Positions 36,170 through 42,660 of a DNA stretch of 64,000 nt are shown here, in pieces (the first letter of the stretch is position 1; every line of letters starts with the position of its first letter). The notes below the pieces were generated by a model, which saw only the letters and a list, made by a program, of their open reading frames with translations, had not been told where the DNA came from and did no database searches. The stretch is from CAILZL01 sp049840395 (GTDB taxonomy: Bacteria > Pseudomonadota > Gammaproteobacteria > Steroidobacterales > Steroidobacteraceae), in assembly GCA_049840395.1 (NCBI GenBank), contig JASGLD010000005.1:496001-560000 (forward strand). Reading direction: 5' to 3'. Made by a program: the position numbers and the translations under genes.

Positions 36170-38410
36170 TTACGCTGCGGCCGCTTGCGATGGTTGCGGC
36201 AGCCAGATCTTGAACTTGGTGTAGCGACCCTTGGCGGTGGACATGCCGACGCGGCCGTTAAGTTCGGCCACCAGCGTGCGCACCAAGTCCATGCCCGCAC
36301 CGCGACCGGCATCGGTGGTGACATCGTCGGCGGTGGAGAAGCCGGGACGGAAGATCAAGGCCATGGTCTGACGCTGATCGAGCATGGCTGCCTGCGCTGC
36401 GCTTAACAAGCCGCGTTCCACGGCGACTTCTTTAATGCGTTCCAGAGGCAAGCCACTACCATCGTCTTTGACGGTCAGTTCCATGCCCTGTGTGCCCTGA
36501 TCGACAAACTCGATGCTTAGCTGACCGAATTCCGGCTTGCTGGCGGTGCGACGCTCTGCCGGCGATTCAATGCCATGTACTACGGCATTGCGCACCAGTT
36601 GAATAGCGATGTCTTTAATGCTGCGACGATAGGCTTCGGGCACCGACTCCAGACCAGTGCATTCCAGTTCGACTTGCTTGGTGTTGTTGTCGGCCACTTT
36701 TTGCACCAGTTTGTCGAGCGTACGCTGCAGACCATTGCCGGTCATCAGTGCTTCCAAAGCGGCTGTGCCTTCGCGCGGATCTTCGTTGCGATTGGACAGC
36801 CAATCGTTGACTTCCTGCGAATCCACTTCGGTTTGCGATGCGGTGGGCGCTGCAGCGGCACGACGTGTGGCGATGACTTGATGCAGGTCGACCAAGCGTC
36901 CCAACATTTCGCGCACCTGGGCCAGATGGTTGAACAGATCGTCCAGCTTTACTACCAGCGGCAGGAAGTCGTTGCCGGATATGCTGGTGCGACCCTTGAT
37001 CTCGCTCAGCGAGTTCTCGAAAGTATGTGCGCGCTGCTCCACGGTCTTCAGGCCAAGCGCGGAAGCTTCGCCCTTCACGGCGTGAATCTGGCGATAGATG
37101 TTGTCGATCTTGCTGCGGAACATATCTTCTTCGCGCGCCGGCTCGCGCAGGATGGTGTTGACCATCTTCAAAGAGGTTTCGGCATCGGACAGGAAGCTGG
37201 TCAGACTGGTTGGATCGACATGCAGAATACGCAGCAGCAAATCCAGCTGAGCCTGGGCTTTTTCCTGCGATTCCTGCAGCTCACGCGCCAGCATGACGCG
37301 TTGCGTGACATCGTTCACTGTTACCAGCAGGTGCGACAACTGACCTTCCGACTTCACGCGGTTGAAATCGAATTCCAGGAAGTGGGTGTCGAAGCCGCCG
37401 GCAGGATTATCGAAATGCACTTCCACTTCGTTGAGTGGGTTGATGGTCTTGACCAGCTTCTCGTTGACGCGCTCGCCCCACAACAGCGACACATAGTCCT
37501 GCGCAGTCTTGAGGGTTTTCTCAGGGACGATATCGCGCAGTAACTGCTCGAAGGTCATGCCATCCAGATCGTCGCGTCGGAAAGTGGTGGCCAGTGCGTG
37601 CGAACGTTCGCTACCGATTCGCTGGTTGCGATCCAGCAGGAACAAGCCTTCATTCACGGTGCGCAGAATGTCTGCGGTTTCTTTGCGTGCCAGGCCGGAC
37701 TGAATTTCTTCGGAACGCAGCGTGCCGCCCAGATAGGACAGAATGGCAATCAAACCGCCCAACGCGATGATGATGGCCGAGCTTTGCACGATGCGCAGCA
37801 TGCCGACGCGCGACTTGCCGTTGGCTTCCAACTGTTCGCTAACCGTCTTGAATGCCGCGCTGATTTCTTTTTGTGCTGTCGTTTCCAGTGGCGACAGTTC
37901 GGTCAACGCCTGTTCCAGACGCTGTCCGCGTTCATTCAAGGTCACGACGCCATTGGCATCCGTTTCATAGGGATTGCCGGAGAGACGTAATACGGTATCC
38001 AGTTTGGTCTTGTAGGTATTCCAGCGTTTCTGTGCGCTCTGCAAGGTGCTGGCCGCCGGTTCGTCGCGCATGCTGGAGAAGCTATAGGTGCGCTCCTGGT
38101 CGTCGACAATGCTGCCGTCATTGGCCAGGCTTGCCAGAGTCTGATCAACGCTGCTAACGGCATTGCGTAAGGCATTGAAGCTGTCGGTGATGGGTTCGCG
38201 TGTCTTCAGACGCGCTGCCAAGGCGCGGCTGTTGGCCACAATAACTGCCGGCTGAATTTGCTGTTGCGAGAGGTATTTGACGCCGGACAAATCGTTACTG
38301 AATAGCTGCGACATGTACATGTTGAAGCCGAGCACCATGCCGATCAGCAGCATGAATGCAGCCAGTCCCATGGCAATGCCTTTGTAACGCCCCAGATCAA
38401 GAAATTTCAT
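36170..38410 (-). CDS. Membrane-bound CheA-like histidine kinase
   Basis: 746 residues. Two transmembrane helices (about 13-30 and 209-228) flank a helical periplasmic sensor of about 180 residues, then a PAS-like region (about 245-370), an Hpt domain with phospho-acceptor His443 in IHAVKGEASALGL, and a CheA-type dimerisation and ATPase part (LVRNAVVHGIESPAERR, DDGSGLPLERIKEVAVERG, GRGAGMDLVRTLVAELNG). The protein stops after the ATPase domain, so the CheW-like coupling domain of true CheA is missing; sensor and kinase are one chain. GAGGA precedes the ATG. It heads a leftward operon with CheY and CheX genes. The target behaviour is unknown. Confidence 0.88.
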   Translation of the reverse strand: MKFLDLGRYKGIAMGLAAFMLLIGMVLGFNMYMSQLFSNDLSGVKYLSQQQIQPAVIVANSRALAARLKTREPITDSFNALRNAVSSVDQTLASLANDGSIVDDQERTYSFSSMRDEPAASTLQSAQKRWNTYKTKLDTVLRLSGNPYETDANGVVTLNERGQRLEQALTELSPLETTAQKEISAAFKTVSEQLEANGKSRVGMLRIVQSSAIIIALGGLIAILSYLGGTLRSEEIQSGLARKETADILRTVNEGLFLLDRNQRIGSERSHALATTFRRDDLDGMTFEQLLRDIVPEKTLKTAQDYVSLLWGERVNEKLVKTINPLNEVEVHFDNPAGGFDTHFLEFDFNRVKSEGQLSHLLVTVNDVTQRVMLARELQESQEKAQAQLDLLLRILHVDPTSLTSFLSDAETSLKMVNTILREPAREEDMFRSKIDNIYRQIHAVKGEASALGLKTVEQRAHTFENSLSEIKGRTSISGNDFLPLVVKLDDLFNHLAQVREMLGRLVDLHQVIATRRAAAAPTASQTEVDSQEVNDWLSNRNEDPREGTAALEALMTGNGLQRTLDKLVQKVADNNTKQVELECTGLESVPEAYRRSIKDIAIQLVRNAVVHGIESPAERRTASKPEFGQLSIEFVDQGTQGMELTVKDDGSGLPLERIKEVAVERGLLSAAQAAMLDQRQTMALIFRPGFSTADDVTTDAGRGAGMDLVRTLVAELNGRVGMSTAKGRYTKFKIWLPQPSQAAAA

Positions 38411-38747
38411 TGGACATCCTCAAGTCTCTGACACTTTGTGCCATATAAATTCTGCCGGTGGTGAATTGTGCGCCTGTCGCGACACTGCCAGGGAATCCCC
38501 ATTCCGGTGCACCCGCTTTGCAGCCTATGTTCCGAAAATTTTAGTCCCTATAAGGCGACACAGTTCGCCATTCGGCGGGTTGGATATTTGAAGTGGATCA
38601 AGGTTTGAAGGATTAACCGGAGGGTTTCCTTGAATAACCCACTGGATGGAACCGGAAAGGTTGCGTGCTATCTGCGTGAGAAGTGATACGCGTCTTCGTA
38701 GGTCGGGTAACGCTGAAGACAGCTAAACCCGACTTATAAAGGACCGG
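38411..38747. other. Intergenic region upstream of the CheA-like kinase
   Basis: 337 bp with no supported gene. It holds the kinase promoter (not clearly resolved) and, at 38697-38737, a GTAG-headed hairpin element described separately. Nothing else is seen. Confidence 0.6.
38697..38737. repeat. GTAG-headed REP-like hairpin
   Basis: GTAGGTCGGGT and its near-complement ACCCGACTTAT flank about 19 bases. The element matches the GTAG-headed family at 53884. The right end is degenerate. Confidence 0.6.
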
Positions 38748-39722
38748 CTACAGCCAGCCGCGGCGCTTGAAGTAAAGATAGATGCCGAAGATGGACCCGG
38801 ACATCAGCAATAGCGCCAGCGGATATCCCCATGCCCAGCGTAGTTCGGGCATGTGCTGAAAATTCATGCCGTAGATGCTGGCGATCAAGGTGGGTGGCAT
38901 GAACATAACTGCCGCCACCGAAAAGATCTTGATAATGTTGTTCTGTTCCAGATTGATCAGGCCCAAGGTCGCTTCCAGCAGGAACGACACCTTGCTGCCC
39001 AGAAAGCTGGAGTGATCGGACAATGCAGCGGCATCGCTGGCGATGGAACGAAAGCGGCCGCGATACTCATCGTTCAGGGCAATGTTGTTGGATTGCTGCA
39101 CGAACACGAGCAGTCGCGCCAGGCTCACCAATGATTCGCGCGCCTTCGAATTCAATTCGCCATCGAAGCCGATACGCTCCAGCAGACCGCGCAGATCAGG
39201 TTTGTTTTTGCGTGCCATCATATCGGTCTGAAAGATATTGCCGGATACGGCGTCCAGATCGCTGCCGACGCGTTCCAGCGTATCGGCAATGCGTTCGGTG
39301 ATGGCTTCGATCAAACCGGCAAAGATGGCCATCGACGAACTACAGGCCATCGGATGCCGTTCGGCATAGCTGATGAAATTACGAAACGGACGCGTATCGA
39401 TGTAACGATTGGTAATCAGCTTGCCTTTGGCCAGGATGAAAGTCACCGCCGTGCTTTCCGGACGTGCCGTATCCAGCCGCGCAGCGGTGGTGGTGGTCAT
39501 GAACAGCGCGCCGTTTTCTTCATACAGGCGATTGGAAGTTTCGATTTCGCGCATCTCTTCGCGCGAAGGAATCTCGATGCCCAATTCACGTTCTACTGCG
39601 CGTTCTTCTTCGATGCTGGGTTCCAGCAGATCGATCCACACCACATTGTCGGGAATACGCTGTATGCCGGTGGCTTCGGTTCTGGCCAGGCCGCGTGCGT
39701 GTGAGATGTAAGTATTCAGCAC
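38748..39722 (-). CDS. corA: CorA-family magnesium/divalent cation channel
   Basis: Pentameric inner-membrane channel for Mg2+ (and Co2+ or Ni2+ in relatives), 324 residues. The cytosolic funnel is all of about 1-260; two C-terminal helices are separated by the pore signature YGMNF followed by QHMPEL, and a basic end (YFKRRGWL) lies inside the cell. The start is GTG at 39722, only 3 bp after the dsbA stop, so the two are probably cotranslated. Pairing with a redox lipoprotein is likely a matter of operon position. The family also includes Zn exporters (ZntB), but the GMN-MPEL pattern favours CorA. Confidence 0.92.
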   Translation of the reverse strand: MLNTYISHARGLARTEATGIQRIPDNVVWIDLLEPSIEEERAVERELGIEIPSREEMREIETSNRLYEENGALFMTTTTAARLDTARPESTAVTFILAKGKLITNRYIDTRPFRNFISYAERHPMACSSSMAIFAGLIEAITERIADTLERVGSDLDAVSGNIFQTDMMARKNKPDLRGLLERIGFDGELNSKARESLVSLARLLVFVQQSNNIALNDEYRGRFRSIASDAAALSDHSSFLGSKVSFLLEATLGLINLEQNNIIKIFSVAAVMFMPPTLIASIYGMNFQHMPELRWAWGYPLALLLMSGSIFGIYLYFKRRGWL

Positions 39723-39725
39723 TGC

Positions 39726-40592
39726 TCAGGTACCACGTTCGCGGCTGGCGAGATCATTGATCAACGAGATGAGTTTCTGCGGACTGGCATCCACCCGATT
39801 GAGATCGGTGACGTACTTGCCGTTGATGATGATCAAGGGCACTGAAGTGACTTTGTAACGCAGGTTCAACGCGTCGGCGCGTTTCAAGCTGCTCTCCACG
39901 CTAAACGAGGAAAAGGCCTTTTGAAACTCTGCCTGGCTTACGCCATGCGAGGTGAAAAAGTTTTGAATGCTTTGCGCTGAGTTCAGCGGATTGCCGTTCT
40001 TATGAATTTCTTCAAAGATGGGTGTGTGCAGCTCTTCGAGCTTGCCCAGCAATTCCGCCGTGTAATAAACCCGGGCATGGGCCTGATGTCCTGGACTCCA
40101 CATCACCGGAATGCGGATAAAGCTGATGTAGCTGGCCTTGCCGTTCTTGCGCCAGTTTTCCAGATAGGGATCCAGGCCGAAGCAATGCGGGCAGCCATAC
40201 CAGAACACTTCTGCAACTTCGACCTGGCCAGGGGCGGCGCTGGTGGGTTGGGCAGGAACCAAACGGCTGTAGTGGACACCCTCTTTCCACTGCGATGCCG
40301 GTTCCGGCTTCATCTCGGCAATGCGCAAGGCCAGCGATTGCGCAGAGGAGGTGCCCGCTTCGGCCACTTCGCTGGCGGTTTCAGTCACCTGCTCCTCGCT
40401 GGAGGCAATGGTTTCCGGGGACGGAGCGTCGGTTGATGCAGCTGGAGCTGTCGCTTCAGAAGCCGGGCCTTGGATAGAGGTATTAGTGCTGCGCGCGATC
40501 GGTTCGTTATTGGTTTGCGGAGAATCGTTACTGCCGCAGCCAGCGAGGGCCAGCAACAGGCTTAGTCCCAGGATCATGGATATGCGCTTCAT
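39726..40592 (-). CDS. dsbA: DsbA-type thiol:disulfide lipoprotein
   Basis: 288 residues. The lipobox LALAGC gives lipidated Cys19, followed by a long Ser/Thr/Ala/Glu linker (about 20-100) reaching from the membrane. The thioredoxin-fold domain then has CPHC (Cys134 and Cys137, in WYGCPHCFGL) and the cis-Pro loop TSVPLII. It oxidises cysteines in exported proteins. Most DsbA proteins are soluble; the anchor and linker are a variant seen in some gammaproteobacteria. The position next to cytochrome c4 and near engB/polA matches the conserved order in pseudomonads. Confidence 0.92.
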   Translation of the reverse strand: MKRISMILGLSLLLALAGCGSNDSPQTNNEPIARSTNTSIQGPASEATAPAASTDAPSPETIASSEEQVTETASEVAEAGTSSAQSLALRIAEMKPEPASQWKEGVHYSRLVPAQPTSAAPGQVEVAEVFWYGCPHCFGLDPYLENWRKNGKASYISFIRIPVMWSPGHQAHARVYYTAELLGKLEELHTPIFEEIHKNGNPLNSAQSIQNFFTSHGVSQAEFQKAFSSFSVESSLKRADALNLRYKVTSVPLIIINGKYVTDLNRVDASPQKLISLINDLASRERGT

Positions 40593-40687
40593 GACTAAGC
40601 TCCGATATAAGCGGGGGCGAATACTCCGAGACGCGACTCGAGGCAGAAGGGACGCCGCCCAGCGTCCCTAAACAATCAATCAGTGGA

Positions 40688-41299
40688 TCAGCGCAGGCCT
40701 TGCATGTATTGAGCGACGGCTTCGATTTGCGCATCGCTCAATTTGGCCGCGATGGTGCGCATCATTTCGTTCTGGTCGGTTTTGCGTTCGCCCTTCTTGT
40801 AAGCCTGCAGTTGCAGGGCGATTTGAGTGGCGTACTGACTGCGCACCGAGGGGAAGTTGGCAGCTGGATTGCCGCGGCCATTCGGACCGTGGCAGGCCAT
40901 GCAGGCGGGGACCTTGTTGCTGGCGACGCCGCCGCGATAAATCTGCTGGCCCAGTTCAACCTTGCCCTTGGCGCCTTCCTGACCCTTGATCTTCTGCGTG
41001 GCGTAGTAAGCGGCCACGTCTTCGATTTCCTTGTCGGTCAGGGTCAGCGCGATGGGCGACATCAGGACATTGGTGCGTTCGCCGGCACGGAAGGCCTTCA
41101 CCTGCTTCATGATGTACTGCTCGTGCTGGCCGGCGATGCTGGGCCATTCCGGGTTGACGCTGTTGCCGTCCAGGCCATGGCAGGCGATGCAAACGGCAGA
41201 GGCCTTGGTTTGGCCGGCGGCGACATCGCCGGCGGCAGAAGCGGTGGCGCTGATCGCAAAAGTCAGGATACCGGCGGCGGCAAGCAGCTTCGACATCAT
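40688..41299 (-). CDS. Di-haem cytochrome c4
   Basis: Periplasmic electron carrier of 203 residues from ATG 41299 (TTGGAG site; a second ATG is adjacent). The signal peptide ends TASA-A. Two class I haem sites, CIACH (37-41) and CMACH (133-137), each have their own domain, with downstream axial-Met regions (NVLMSPIALTLT and NEMMRTIAAKLS). Cytochrome c4 passes electrons to terminal oxidases. It is transcribed with the dsbA-type gene downstream (95 bp gap) and is divergent from engB. Confidence 0.95.
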   Translation of the reverse strand: MMSKLLAAAGILTFAISATASAAGDVAAGQTKASAVCIACHGLDGNSVNPEWPSIAGQHEQYIMKQVKAFRAGERTNVLMSPIALTLTDKEIEDVAAYYATQKIKGQEGAKGKVELGQQIYRGGVASNKVPACMACHGPNGRGNPAANFPSVRSQYATQIALQLQAYKKGERKTDQNEMMRTIAAKLSDAQIEAVAQYMQGLR

Positions 41300-41464
41300 C
41301 GACAAAACTCCAAATACTGATTCGAAAGCCAACTTAAACGCGCCGACGATAACGCCGACGGACCAAAAGCTGGCGGGGAAGGCGCGCGATTGTACACTAG
41401 CCGTCCTATTTGGTAGCCCGGAATCAATGAGATGGCGGTTGTTTTACCGCCGCTCGGCAGCATC

Positions 41465-42052
41465 ATGTCCTATTACGCCAATGTGCAATATCTCACCGGC
41501 GCCTGGCAGGCGACCCAGTTTCCGCCCGATCACGGGGTTGAAGTCGCCTTTGCCGGTCGTTCCAACAGCGGTAAATCCAGCGCGATTAACGCCATCACCG
41601 GTCGCATTGCGCTGGCACGCACCAGCAAGACGCCGGGTCGGACGCAGTTGATTAATTTCTTCACCATGCAGCCGCAGCAACGCCTGGTGGATCTGCCTGG
41701 TTATGGTTTCGCCAAGGTGCCGCCGGCCATGCAGCAGCACTGGCACGAGCTGATGAGCAGCTATTTTGAGCAGCGACAGTCGCTGACTGGTTTGGTGGTG
41801 TTGATGGATTCAAGGCATCCGCTCAAGGACACGGATTTGCAGATGTTGGAGTGGGGGCAGTCGCGGCAATTGCGTTGTCACATCCTGCTCAGCAAGGCGG
41901 ACAAGCTCACTCAATCCGAAGGCATGAAAATTATCCGTGAGGTACGCGCGTCGGTGGGTGAGGGGGTGACGGTGCAGCTGTTTTCCGCCACCACCAACCG
42001 GGGCGTGGATGAGGCTCGGCGGTTTTTGGATGGGTGTTTGAAGGGGAAATGA
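41465..42052 (+). CDS. engB: Ribosome-biogenesis GTPase EngB/YsxC
   Basis: Essential small GTPase of 195 residues from ATG 41465 that helps assemble the large ribosomal subunit and cell-division machinery. G1 is AGRSNSGKSSAIN, G2/switch ends SKTPGRTQLIN, G3 is DLPGYGFAKVP, and G4 is LSKADKL. It faces polA tail to tail, as in E. coli (polA-spf-yihA). A small hairpin (GGAGGGT and ACCCTCC, 42067-42088) just after the stop may help end the transcript. Confidence 0.96.
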   Translation: MSYYANVQYLTGAWQATQFPPDHGVEVAFAGRSNSGKSSAINAITGRIALARTSKTPGRTQLINFFTMQPQQRLVDLPGYGFAKVPPAMQQHWHELMSSYFEQRQSLTGLVVLMDSRHPLKDTDLQMLEWGQSRQLRCHILLSKADKLTQSEGMKIIREVRASVGEGVTVQLFSATTNRGVDEARRFLDGCLKGK

Positions 42053-42142
42053 GTGGAGATCGGATCGGAGGGTTTGCAGTGACCCTCCGCGCGCCGCTCC
42101 TGCGCATCCTGCGCTCGCGGCATTTGTGCATCCCTGCACGGC

Positions 42143-42175
42143 AAAAAAATACCCCGATGGCATGGCCACCGGGGT
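42143..42175 (-). terminator. Strong rho-independent terminator of the candidate sRNA
   Basis: On the minus strand ACCCCGGTGGCC folds back on ATCGGGGT through a short loop, followed by seven T. The T-run is on the minus strand only, so it serves a leftward transcript, although the only annotated genes around are engB (rightward, ending 90 bp away) and polA (leftward, ending 490 bp upstream). Confidence 0.8.
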
Positions 42176-42295
42176 TATCTAAGAAACCCGGCATGGGGAT
42201 GACCGGGTTGCCATTCGCTCAGGGAGGAAGACGAATGGAAGCGTCCTGGCAGAACGCTCACAGGGTCAGAGCCATATCGGGGGTGAGAAGTTCCT
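42143..42295 (-). ncRNA. Candidate small regulatory RNA (sX13/Spot 42-position sRNA)
   Basis: In the convergent polA/engB gap where E. coli has Spot 42, Pseudomonas ErsA and Xanthomonas sX13, the minus strand shows a row of hairpins and a terminator. In transcript order: a C-rich lead (CTCACCCCCGATATGG), a stem AGCGT/ACGCT (loop at 42245-42253), a 7-bp stem CCATTCG/CGAATGG whose loop is TCTTCCTCCCTGAG (42211-42238), a stem AACCCGG/CCGGGTT whose loop is TCATCCCCATG (42185-42209), and a terminator. C-rich loops on successive hairpins are the hallmark described for sX13. The 5' end near 42295 is a guess. Confidence 0.6.
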
Positions 42296-42471
42296 GTCCT
42301 ACAAAAATTTTTTGGGCTGCGATTGCAAAGAATTCACAGCAGGACTGCGATTGCCTGAGTTAAAGCCGGAGAGCGGCGGATATGCCCCAAATCATTCACA
42401 TTTTTTGAGTCGATTGGCCCAGGAGGTGGGCCACCGAGTGGTTTGTCGAAGAATTCGCTGAGCAAAACATT

Positions 42472-42496
42472 AAAAAAATTTAAGACCCTACGGTCC
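42472..42496 (-). terminator. Possible weak terminator for polA
   Basis: GACC and GGTC around GTAG make a short stem, and on the minus strand TTAAATTTTTTT follows. Weak stem, good T-run. A 7-bp perfect hairpin (TGGCCCA/TGGGCCA, 42415-42433) lies shortly after. No other feature is seen in 42296-42470. Confidence 0.35.
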
Positions 42497-42599
42497 TCGA
42501 CAAGCCCACATCAGCGACCGAAGTCTGCACATTCCGGTCACTGAGCCGGCCCAGAAGGGAGGCTGTTCGGCCCTCGAAACGTTTGGGGTGACTGTGGCC

Positions 42600-42635
42600 A
42601 TTCGAGAGTCATAGGGCGCAGGCCCAATCTCGAAT
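42600..42635 (-). other. Two-tier inverted repeat just after polA
   Basis: ATTCGAGA and TCTCGAAT (8 of 8 complementary) enclose GGGC and GCCC, giving a stem with an internal loop starting 26 bases after the polA stop. There is no T-run, so it is not an ordinary terminator. It may protect the polA 3' end or be part of a structured RNA. Confidence 0.4.
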
Positions 42636-42660
42636 ACACCTGCTACGCCCATTGCAATGC

